From the NCBI GenBank assembly GCA_964245825.1, contig CAXTNT010000004.1, positions 1 through 64,000 on the forward strand: a DNA stretch of 64,000 bases, written 5' to 3'. The stretch's first letter is position 1; every line of letters begins with the position of its first letter. The position numbers and the translations under genes were made by a program. The notes under the pieces were generated by a model. That model did no database searches, had not been told where the DNA came from, and was given only the letters and a program-made list of their open reading frames with translations. The stretch comes from CAJCIY01 sp964245825. GTDB lineage: Bacteria > Actinomycetota > Actinomycetes > Mycobacteriales > CAJCIY01. Of this stretch, positions 8,480 to 15,586 are shown in pieces.

Positions 8480-8646
8480 GTGAACTTCGCCGTCCACGAC
8501 CTGGCCGAGCAGCTGGCAGAGCTCGCCGAGCGGGGTCTGGCCTGCGGTCCGGTCGAGCGGTGAACAAGGGCGTGCAACGTGCGGCCATGCGTGACCCCGA
8601 CGGCAATACCCTCACGTTCATCGGTCGCTTCCGACTCCGGTACTGA
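8480..8646 (+). pseudogene. frameshifted VOC/glyoxalase-fold remnant
   Basis: The first frame reads VNFAVHDLAEQLAELAERG and on to a stop at 8561-8563. The protein then continues without loss in the next frame (from 8560) as RAAMRDPDGNTLTFIG, ending at 8644-8646. Together they resemble the last 55 residues of a vicinal-oxygen-chelate protein, in which DPDGN followed by a hydrophobic strand carries the final metal-ligand region. The upstream three-quarters are missing. A single-base change that restores frame would rejoin the halves. Confidence 0.65.
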
Positions 8647-8657
8647 CCCGAGGGCGG

Positions 8658-9242
8658 TCAGCCCACCGGGGCGGGTGTCGGCAACGGGCGGGTCTGCGGG
8701 AACTCGGGCCGCCGGGCTGAGCGCCGCGCATGGCGCAGTCCGAGCCCGGCCAGGACCAGCATCAGCGCGCCACCCACGAAGGCGACGATCGCCGCGATGC
8801 CGGCGAGCACGCCCATCGTCCCGAAGGCATACGCGTTCAGGAGCAGGCCGCGCAGGGTCTCGCCCTTGAACACGGTGTTGGCGGTCGCTGCGAGCGCCGC
8901 ATTGGTCGGATCGGCCTGCGCCTCACTGCTCAGCTGGGCATAGGTCTTGCCGCCGCCGATCTCCTGCAGGTGCACGTTGATGAAGTGGTCGGCGTACGTC
9001 TCGGCCTGGGCGCCGGTCGTGAGCTGCTCGCCGGCGTACTGACGCATGGCCGTGAAGGGTGCGGCCGCGGTTGCGGGACTGCCCTTCTCCGGGAAGAAGA
9101 TCTGCTGCTGGACGAGCTGACTGTGCACCTGGTGTCCGATGAAGTAGTGGCCCCAGGTGAGCAGCCCACCGGCCACGAGCAGCAGCGCAGCCAGCCCCAG
9201 CCCGGCCGAGCTGATCAGCAGATCCATCGAGCGGCGGTTCAT
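8658..9242 (-). CDS. two-pass membrane protein, function unknown
   Basis: A 194-residue protein with one membrane helix near the N-terminus (about 8-30) and a second near residues 145-172, leaving an extracytoplasmic domain of about 115 residues between them that is rich in Ala, Thr and Gln. The C-terminus is basic and Pro-rich and presumably cytosolic. I do not recognise a named domain; related proteins in actinobacteria are usually called hypothetical. The ATG at 9242 is preceded by AAGGAG at 7 nt, which decides the start against a much longer open frame running through the repeat array upstream. Confidence 0.75.
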   Translation of the reverse strand: MNRRSMDLLISSAGLGLAALLLVAGGLLTWGHYFIGHQVHSQLVQQQIFFPEKGSPATAAAPFTAMRQYAGEQLTTGAQAETYADHFINVHLQEIGGGKTYAQLSSEAQADPTNAALAATANTVFKGETLRGLLLNAYAFGTMGVLAGIAAIVAFVGGALMLVLAGLGLRHARRSARRPEFPQTRPLPTPAPVG

Positions 9243-9379
9243 GTCGTCTCCTTGGCGCCTCACGCCGCCGTCCGGGTGCGGACCGCGACTCAGCCCGGGC
9301 CGGCGATGCGCCCGGACCTCAGGCTGGACGCCTGCGGGGCGGGCGCACAGGGCCGAAGGTCCCGTGCTGGATGGCGGGA

Positions 9380-9461
9380 GCTGCCTTGGGTGCCGCGTAC
9401 GGCAGGCTGGCGGCATGAACGCTGCCTGGGGTGCCGCGTACGGCAGGCTGGCGGCATGAAC
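9380..9461. repeat. 41-bp tandem duplication
   Basis: Two adjacent 41-bp copies (9380-9420 and 9421-9461) that begin GCTGCC and end GGCGGCATGAAC differ at one base. They lie just before the larger 36-bp array and outside any gene I can support. Confidence 0.9.
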
Positions 9462-9486
9462 CGGATCCGATGCGCCGGCACGCACC

Positions 9487-9907
9487 GCATCGAGCTTGCC
9501 GTGCGTAGCCGCGGGGTGGGCGATCGGCGGTGGGTCTTGTCGGGGTTCTGCCCGCCTGTCGGCTTGAGCCCCGGACCCAACCCCGACATTCGGTGCGCAC
9601 CGATCCCCGGACCCGACCCCGACATTTGGTACGCACCGATCCCCGGACCCCACCCCGACAGCCGGTCCGCACCGCATCGAGCTCGCGGTGAGTCGCGGGG
9701 TGGGCGATCGGCGGTGGGTTTGTCGGGGTTCTGCCCGCCTGTTGGCTCGATCCCCGGACCCAACCCCGACATTCGGTACGCACCGATCCCCGGACCCCAC
9801 CCCGACAGCCGGTCCGCACCGATCCCCGGACCCCACCCCGACATTCGGTACGCACCGATCCCCGGACCCCACCCCGACATTCCAAACGCACCACATCGAG
9901 CTCCCAG
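9487..9907. repeat. composite repeat array: seven 36-bp units in two blocks with a repeated leader
   Basis: Seven 36-bp units beginning GATCCCCGGACCC and ending CGCACC are arranged as three tandem copies (9566-9601, 9602-9637, 9638-9673) and four tandem copies (9749-9784, 9785-9820, 9821-9856, 9857-9892). Each block is preceded by a related leader of 75-79 bp that starts CATCGAGCT and contains GGGTGGGCGATCGGCGGTGG (9487-9565 and 9674-9748), and the start of a third leader follows the last unit. Frames stay open on the minus strand because the unit is a multiple of three and has no stops, but the peptides are Gly/Arg-rich nonsense. No spacers separate the units, so this is not a CRISPR array. 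Confidence 0.92.
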
Positions 9908-9920
9908 GCAACGCCGTCCG

Positions 9921-10574
9921 GTGAAAGTCACGGCGGCGTCCGGGGGTGGCCGCTGGGTGCTGGTCGATCCCGACCGTTTGGCGGCGTGGTTGGCAGGATT
10001 CGGCGCCCGGCATGGCGCTGTGACCGTGCAGCCAGGTGCCGCCGAGGTGGTATTCACAGGGGCCGACGGCGCTGTGGCCACGTGCGTCGTGCCCTTCCCG
10101 CCGCTTGTCGTAGACCCGCCAGCCGACGACGGCGGCCTGGTTCCGCACGTTCTGCGTGAGCGCCGCATCGGGGTGCTCCTGGTGCGCCTGGGCGGTCATG
10201 CCGCCGGCGTGTTCGAGGGCGAGCGGCTGGTGGTCTCGAAGGTCGGCTCCCGCCCCGTGCACGGCCGCAGTGCGGCGGGTGGCCAGTCCCAGCAGCGCTT
10301 CGCGCGCCGTCGGGACGGCCAGGTCCGGGTGGCCCTGGCGGCGGCGGCGGACAACGCGGTCGCGGTGCTGCTGCCGGAGCGGGACGGCCTGGACGGCCTG
10401 GTCCTCGGCGGCGACCGGCGTGCGGTCGACGCAGTGCTGGCCGACGCCCGGCTGGCGGTGCTTCGCCCGCTCGTCGTCGGCGCCCTGCTCGACGTACCCG
10501 ATCCGCGGTTGCGGGTGTTACGGGAGATGCCCGCCCGGTTCCACGCGGTCCGCATCCACGTCCGCAATCAGTGA
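9921..10574 (+). CDS. acVLRF1-type peptidyl-tRNA hydrolase
   Basis: A 217-residue protein of the actinobacterial Vms1/ANKZF1/Rf1-like family (acVLRF1), related to eukaryotic release factor eRF1 and expected to free nascent chains from stalled 50S-peptidyl-tRNA complexes. The diagnostic feature is the GGQ-type loop, here AAGGQSQQRFARRRDGQ in the middle of the protein, followed by the C-terminal RNase-H-like portion with a GGDRRAVDAVL block. The GTG at 9921 agrees with the family's N-terminus (a Gly-rich start leading to RWVLVDPDRLAAWLAGF). It lies between the repeat array and a 3'-end duplication of the next gene, with no operon partner. Confidence 0.85.
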   Translation: MKVTAASGGGRWVLVDPDRLAAWLAGFGARHGAVTVQPGAAEVVFTGADGAVATCVVPFPPLVVDPPADDGGLVPHVLRERRIGVLLVRLGGHAAGVFEGERLVVSKVGSRPVHGRSAAGGQSQQRFARRRDGQVRVALAAAADNAVAVLLPERDGLDGLVLGGDRRAVDAVLADARLAVLRPLVVGALLDVPDPRLRVLREMPARFHAVRIHVRNQ

Positions 10575-10734
10575 ACCGGCGCGCGTCACCGGTGCGAGGG
10601 CCTGCGGCGGCGCTTGCTCAGCCGGGTCGCGGCTGCGCCGCAGGGCAGCAGGTTGAACCGGCGCGTCACCGGTGCGAGGGCCTGCGGCGGCGCTTGCCCA
10701 GCCGGGTCGCGGCTGCGCCGCAGAGCAGCAGGTT
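10573..10734. repeat. 82-bp tandem duplication of the ice-binding gene's 3' end
   Basis: Copy one (10573-10654, 82 bp) and copy two (10655-10734, 80 bp) are nearly identical and begin GAACCGGCG. Copy two contains the true C-terminus and stop of the minus-strand ice-binding gene, and copy one is a spare duplicate beyond its stop that touches the acVLRF1 stop codon. The duplicate differs by a 2-bp indel and a few substitutions. Confidence 0.92.
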
Positions 10735-11772
10735 GAGCCCGGTGACGGTGAGCGCCAACGTGGGGACGCCGGTGAACGGCAGCTTCGTGGCCGAGGCCGT
10801 GTCCTGGCCGCTGCCGGTCAGTGAGCCGCCAGCCCCCGAGCGGGCTGCCGCCCGGGATGCCGCCGAGCGGGACGCGGCCGCACGGGATGCCGCCTTCGAC
10901 GCGGACGCCGCGGCCGATGCGGATGCGGCGGCCGACGCGGACGCAGCGGGTGTGCTCACGGTCGGCGTCACCGACGGCGTCGGGGTCGCGCTCGCCGTGG
11001 GCGAGGTGACCGGCGACGTCACGCAGGCCGGGGCGGTGAGCGTGTTGTGGTCCAGGGTGACCGCGCCCCCCTCCGCCAGCAGCCGCCCGTCGAACGTGGC
11101 GCCGGTGGTCGCGGTGATCGAGTCGTGCGCCAGCACGTCGCCGGCAAACTGGGTGCCGGTGCCGAAGGTGGCCGAGCTGCCGATCTGCCACACCACGTTG
11201 CAGGAGCTGGCGCCGTTGGTGAGCACGATGTGGCTGTTCGAGGCGGTCGTCAGCGTGGAGCCGGCCTGGAAGATGAACTCCGAGGTCGTGTCCCCGCCGC
11301 CGTCCAGGGTGAGCGTCCCGGTCAGCGCCAGCGTCGGGCTGCGATACACCCCGGCCAGGTGGGTGGTGCCGCCGAGCTCGGCAGGCACGCTAGTCGGGGT
11401 GCGTCCGGCCGCATCCGTGTACGCCGTTCCGAGGTCGGTCTTGGCGCTCTGCGTGAGGCTGCCGCCACCCTGGTCGCTGCCGCCGGCGAACGTGATCGAG
11501 CCGAAGCCGGTCTCGCTCGTGGTCGGGAAGGTCCCGATGTCACCGTGCACGGTGGTGGCACCGGTGTTGGTGATGCCCGCGCCGGCCACGATGTCGAAGC
11601 TTGCCGCGGTGCCGAGCGGGACGGCTTGCGGCGAGCCCGTGGCCGACGCCGGTCCGGCGGCCACCACGCCTGCCGTGCCGAGCCCGGTCAGGAGGACAGC
11701 CGCTGCGCCCAGGGCCCTGCCTCGGCCACGCGGCAGGAAGACGGACGGCACTCGGCAGGTCTGGGCGGACAT
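10666..11772 (-). CDS. secreted ice-binding-like (DUF3494) protein with LPFTG-type tail
   Basis: A 368-residue exported protein. After a signal peptide (basic start, hydrophobic run, cleavage near ASA at about 45) comes a beta-helical DUF3494 ice-binding-like domain (about 50-250), recognised from VPLGTAASFDIVAGAGITN, GDIGTFP, DLGTAYTDAAGR, the LAGVY and FIFQAGSTL strands and VVWQIGSSATFGTGTQFAG. A Thr/Pro then Ala/Ser-rich stalk follows, then KLPFTG, a membrane helix and RLGKRRRR, the layout of a sortase-anchored wall protein. DUF3494 proteins include antifreeze proteins and adhesins; ice binding cannot be assumed. GAGGAG precedes the ATG. The 3' end is duplicated downstream. Confidence 0.9.
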   Translation of the reverse strand: MSAQTCRVPSVFLPRGRGRALGAAAVLLTGLGTAGVVAAGPASATGSPQAVPLGTAASFDIVAGAGITNTGATTVHGDIGTFPTTSETGFGSITFAGGSDQGGGSLTQSAKTDLGTAYTDAAGRTPTSVPAELGGTTHLAGVYRSPTLALTGTLTLDGGGDTTSEFIFQAGSTLTTASNSHIVLTNGASSCNVVWQIGSSATFGTGTQFAGDVLAHDSITATTGATFDGRLLAEGGAVTLDHNTLTAPACVTSPVTSPTASATPTPSVTPTVSTPAASASAAASASAAASASKAASRAAASRSAASRAAARSGAGGSLTGSGQDTASATKLPFTGVPTLALTVTGLNLLLCGAAATRLGKRRRRPSHR

Positions 11773-11939
11773 GGCGCTCCTCGACGACGGGCAGCGGTGG
11801 CGTCGTCCTGCGCGGCCCGCATCATGACGAGGTCGGGCCGGCCCAGGCGTACACCCTCGGGGTCACTGGTGTCGTCGGCCCAGCGGTGTGCCGACTGAAC
11901 AGGGCGACCGGGTGTCCTGACCTGGTGGCGGCGCCGAGA

Positions 11940-12698
11940 TCAGCGCGTACGGGTGTTCCGGGCGCTGAAGTGGTCGAGCAGGACCTGGGGCGGCACGGCC
12001 CGCGTGACGATGTCCTGCGAGACGTCCGTGAGCTTCAGGTTGTGGTCCCGGCTGTAGCGCCGGAGCGCCTTGAACGCATCGACCATGTCCAGGTTCCCGC
12101 GCTGGGCGAGGACCCCCTTGGCCTGCTCGACGACGACCCGGCTCGTCAGCGCCCGCTGCAGCTGCTCGTTGCGGGTGCCGGCGTCGGCGGTGGCCTTGTC
12201 CTGGACCAACGCGACGGTGGCCACGTCGGCCAGGGCCCGGCCCAGCGACAGATCCCGGTCGTTGAGCACGCCGACGCTGGTCCCGAACAGGCCCAGTGCG
12301 CCGAGCACCTCGTCACCGAGGCGCAGCGGCAGGGCGTGCACGCTGGCGAACCCCGCGACCCGGGCGCCCGAGACGAACCGCGGCCACTGGTCGGCGGCGG
12401 CGGAGATGTCGGCGACCAGCACCGGCGCCCCGCCCCGGTAGCAGTCCAGGCACGGACCGCTCGCGGCCTGCAGCTGGAACAGCTCGAACAGGCGGGTCCG
12501 TTCGGAGGAGGCGGCCAGCACGTGCAGGGTGCGGTGCTGGTCGGCCAGCAGCAGGCCGGCCGAGGCGATGTCGAGGAGTCGCGCGCACTCGCCGGTCAGG
12601 TTGGTGAGCAGATCCACCACGTCGTAGCCCGTGGCCAGGCTGGTGGCCAAAGACACGAACGCCTCTGTGATTTCACGCTCCCGGTCCTCGGGGCTCAC
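11940..12698 (-). CDS. GAF-ANTAR antitermination regulator (second of pair)
   Basis: A 252-residue cytosolic regulator with an N-terminal GAF domain (about 15-165) and a C-terminal ANTAR domain (about 180-240), seen as LTSRVVVEQAKGVLAQRG, then a helix ending RRYSRDHNLKLTDVSQDIV. ANTAR domains bind paired RNA hairpins and prevent transcription termination. The GAF part carries a CLDCYRGGAPVLVADI segment. The GTG at 12698 overlaps the upstream stop as GTGA, so translation is coupled to the first GAF-ANTAR gene. The small-molecule signal is unknown. Confidence 0.88.
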   Translation of the reverse strand: MSPEDREREITEAFVSLATSLATGYDVVDLLTNLTGECARLLDIASAGLLLADQHRTLHVLAASSERTRLFELFQLQAASGPCLDCYRGGAPVLVADISAAADQWPRFVSGARVAGFASVHALPLRLGDEVLGALGLFGTSVGVLNDRDLSLGRALADVATVALVQDKATADAGTRNEQLQRALTSRVVVEQAKGVLAQRGNLDMVDAFKALRRYSRDHNLKLTDVSQDIVTRAVPPQVLLDHFSARNTRTR

Positions 12699-13459
12699 GA
12701 TGTCGACCCTGAGAGATCCGCACCGGGGCCCCAGCCGTCCGGCCGGGGCAGCAGTTGCCGCTCCACGACCTGCCACGCGACCTCGCTCGCCGTCATCCCG
12801 TGGGCGAACGCATACCCGCGCAGCCGTACCAGCGCCTCCGACGGACCGACGTCCAGCGCCCCCATCACCATGCCGGTGGCCTGGTACACCTCGACCCGCT
12901 CGAGTGAGGCCAGCTGCTCCCAGCCGTCGCCCCCCTGCGCGACGCGGTCCCAGTCCACGTCCGAGGACATCAGGTCCAGCAGCGGCAGTGCCGCCAGCTC
13001 GGCTGCGAGAGACGCGCCGTCCATCGCCTCCTCGGTCAGCGAGCCGCTCTCGGCGCGGAACAGGTCCAACGCTCCGGCCTGCTCGCGGGCTATCAGCACC
13101 GGCAGCGCGAACACGGCGGTCACGCCCGCCTCCAGCACCGCGCCGGCGAACGCCGGCCACCGCTCCTGGCCGGCCGCGCTCGTGAGATCCGGGACGAGCA
13201 CCGGCCGACCCGTGCTGACTGCATCCAGGCAGGGCCCCTCACCGAGGGTGAACTGCAGCTCGTCCAGCCGCCGGCTCATCTCCCCGCTGGAGCCGAACGT
13301 GCCCCGAGTGCTCCCCTGGTGGATCAGCGAGATGGACGCGCCATCCACCCCGAGCAGTTGGACGCACGCCTGGCACAGCTGGTCCGCCGCGGCCAGCGGG
13401 CTCGCCGCCCCGGCCACCGACGTCCCGAGGGCGGCCCGCAGCCGATGCAATCCGCTCAT
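12695..13459 (-). CDS. GAF-ANTAR antitermination regulator (first of pair)
   Basis: A 254-residue protein with a GAF sensor (about 20-165; GEGPCLDAVSTGRPVLVPDL is characteristic) and a C-terminal ANTAR RNA-binding domain (about 190-245; VYQATGMVMGALDVGPSEAL, then LRGYAFAHGMTASEVAW). Start at the ATG 13459, six codons after the first in-frame start, because AGAGGGG precedes it. It is transcribed divergently from the GAF-GGDEF-EAL gene, and its stop overlaps the start of a second GAF-ANTAR gene. Similarity between the two is clear but modest, so this is an old duplication. Confidence 0.88.
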   Translation of the reverse strand: MSGLHRLRAALGTSVAGAASPLAAADQLCQACVQLLGVDGASISLIHQGSTRGTFGSSGEMSRRLDELQFTLGEGPCLDAVSTGRPVLVPDLTSAAGQERWPAFAGAVLEAGVTAVFALPVLIAREQAGALDLFRAESGSLTEEAMDGASLAAELAALPLLDLMSSDVDWDRVAQGGDGWEQLASLERVEVYQATGMVMGALDVGPSEALVRLRGYAFAHGMTASEVAWQVVERQLLPRPDGWGPGADLSGSTS

Positions 13460-13689
13460 CGAGACCCCTCTCTGCACACGTCGGCAGGCTCAGTCACTGC
13501 GCACCGCACACAACCGTATGCCCAACGTCACATCGCTGTCGCCTGGTCGCACGCGCGGGCGGCCCATCGGGGTCCGATCCTGTGCGGCCTCTCAGCGGAC
13601 AGTAGGCAGCCAAACACATCGTGTAGGCTCGAGCAGCCGTCTGGACCGGAGCGGCCAGGGTCACCCGACATCCCTTGGATGGTGCGCTC

Positions 13690-15561
13690 ATGGTCCAGGA
13701 AAGCACCCTCGCCGAGGCGCTCGCGGAGTTCGCCCGGACCATGGTGACCGATTTCCCTATCCAGAGCATTCTGGACCGCCTGGTCGAGCGCATCGTGGAC
13801 ATCCTGCCGATTACCGGCGCGGGGGTCACGCTCATCGATCCAGGGCTGTCCCCTCGCTACCTCGCGGCGTCCAATGCGTCGGCATTGCGCTACGAGCAAC
13901 TCCAAGCTGCGGTGGGGCAAGGGCCGTGCGTGGCCGCGTACCTCTCGGGAGAAGCCGTCGCGTTGCCCGATCTTGCTGCGAGCCACGACTTTCCCCAGTT
14001 CGTCCCGGCCGCCGTCGCGGCCGGTCTCGCCGCGGTGTTCACCTTCCCCCTGCGGCATGGGAGTGGGCGTCTCGGCGCGTTGGACCTGTACCGGGACACC
14101 ACGGGGGACCTGGACTTGGCGGACATGGAGGCAGCTCAGACGCTCGCGGACGTCGCCGCCGCGTACCTCATCAATGCCGAGGCCCGGGAAGAGGCGAGGC
14201 ACAACTCGGACATCTTCCGCAACGGCGCCCTGCACGACACGCTGACCGGGCTGCCGAACCGCCTGCTCTTCCAGGAACGGCTCGACCACGCCGCGCAGCG
14301 GGCCCACCGGTCCCACACCAACTCGGCCGTCCTCTTCGTCGACCTCGACGACTTCAAGCAGGTCAACGACACGTACGGCCACCACGTTGGAGACCAGCTG
14401 CTGGTCGCGGTCGCCCAGCGCCTCACCGGTCTCGTGCGGCCAGGCGACACGCTGGCCCGCTTGTCGGGTGACGAGTTCGTGTTCCTGTGCGAGGACCTGT
14501 ACAGCGCAAAGGACGTGGAGGCGCTCGCCCTCCGCATCACCCAGGGGGTCGCCCATCCCTTTGCGCTGAAGGAGGTGACTCTCGACATCACGGCCAGCGT
14601 GGGGGTGGCGTTCGCGGGCCCCGGCGACGAGATCTCCAGTCGGCTCGTCGTCGACGCGGACATCGCGATGTACCAGGCCAAGCGCCGGCGAGGCACGGCG
14701 CCGAAGGACAGCGTCATCGACCTGCGCGCGGAAGGCGCCTCCGACAGCTTCCGGGACTTGGAGCGGGATCTTCGCTCGGCGCTCGTGCTGAACGAGCTCG
14801 ACGTCGCATACCAGCCCATCGTCCGCAACCACGACGGAGTCGTGGTGGGAGTGGAGGCGCTGGTGCGGTGGACGCATCCCACCCGCGGCCTGGTCTCCCC
14901 GCTGCTGCTCATCGGCACCGCCGAGGAGACGGGGCTCATCCACGAGCTTGGCGGGTGGGTGCTGGAACGCAGCTGTCGCGACCGGGCCCGGTGGCTGGCC
15001 GCCTTCCCGGACACTCCGTTGGACGTCGCGGTGAACGTCTCACCACGGCAGCTGGTCGGCGCGGACCTGTCCAGCACCGTCGGCGCGCTGCTCGAGCAGA
15101 CCGGGATGGATCCCGCTGCCCTCGTCTTGGAGATTACCGAGAGCTCCATGATCATGGACAGCGAACGCGCCCTGGCCATCATGGTCGACCTGAAGTCGCT
15201 CGGCGCGCGGCTCGCCCTGGACGACTTTGGCACCGGCTTCTCGTCGCTGAGCCACCTGCAGCGACTGCCCATCGACGTCCTGAAGATCGACCAGTCCTTC
15301 ATCGCGGACATCGGCTACGGCACGACCGGTGGCGCCATCGTCGCCGCCGTCACGGACCTGGCGCACGTGTTCGGTCTGGGGGTCACCGCCGAAGGCATCG
15401 AGACCAAGGCGCAGGCCCAGGTCGTGCGCGACCTGGGCTGCGAGTTCGGCCAGGGGTTCTTCTACTCCCCCCCGATCCCGGCCCGCGCCATCGAGAGCAT
15501 GCTCCGGGCCCGGGCCACCAATCCGTCGTACGACATCCGCCAGGCCGCTGCCGCAAGCTGA
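13690..15561 (+). CDS. GAF-GGDEF-EAL cyclic di-GMP enzyme
   Basis: A 623-residue cytosolic protein with an N-terminal GAF domain (about 10-160), a GGDEF domain (about 175-340) and an EAL domain (about 360-610). The cyclase signature is SGDEF at about 259-263, a variant usually active, with RPGD five residues upstream as a likely I-site. The phosphodiesterase residues appear intact: EALVRW, NVSPRQL, ITESS, DDFGTGFSSL, LKIDQSFI and AEGIET. It could therefore both make and break c-di-GMP. The ATG at 13690 is preferred to a TTG five codons earlier; neither has a strong ribosome site. It is divergent from a GAF-ANTAR pair. Confidence 0.92.
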   Translation: MVQESTLAEALAEFARTMVTDFPIQSILDRLVERIVDILPITGAGVTLIDPGLSPRYLAASNASALRYEQLQAAVGQGPCVAAYLSGEAVALPDLAASHDFPQFVPAAVAAGLAAVFTFPLRHGSGRLGALDLYRDTTGDLDLADMEAAQTLADVAAAYLINAEAREEARHNSDIFRNGALHDTLTGLPNRLLFQERLDHAAQRAHRSHTNSAVLFVDLDDFKQVNDTYGHHVGDQLLVAVAQRLTGLVRPGDTLARLSGDEFVFLCEDLYSAKDVEALALRITQGVAHPFALKEVTLDITASVGVAFAGPGDEISSRLVVDADIAMYQAKRRRGTAPKDSVIDLRAEGASDSFRDLERDLRSALVLNELDVAYQPIVRNHDGVVVGVEALVRWTHPTRGLVSPLLLIGTAEETGLIHELGGWVLERSCRDRARWLAAFPDTPLDVAVNVSPRQLVGADLSSTVGALLEQTGMDPAALVLEITESSMIMDSERALAIMVDLKSLGARLALDDFGTGFSSLSHLQRLPIDVLKIDQSFIADIGYGTTGGAIVAAVTDLAHVFGLGVTAEGIETKAQAQVVRDLGCEFGQGFFYSPPIPARAIESMLRARATNPSYDIRQAAAAS

Positions 15562-15586
15562 GTCGGTCAGGGCCGTCCGCGTTGGT

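Noticed and set aside
9487..9907. CRISPR array made of 36-bp repeats
   Set aside because: The units are directly adjacent with no spacers, differ internally, and no cas genes are present.
8658..10262. Very long minus-strand frame through the repeat array as part of the membrane protein
   Set aside because: It is open only because the repeat lacks stop codons. The AAGGAG site and the first membrane helix place the real start at 9242.
11940..13160. A single 406-residue minus-strand protein covering both GAF-ANTAR regions
   Set aside because: Its first 150 residues are an out-of-frame reading of the upstream GAF-ANTAR gene; the GTGA overlap gives the proper start at 12698.
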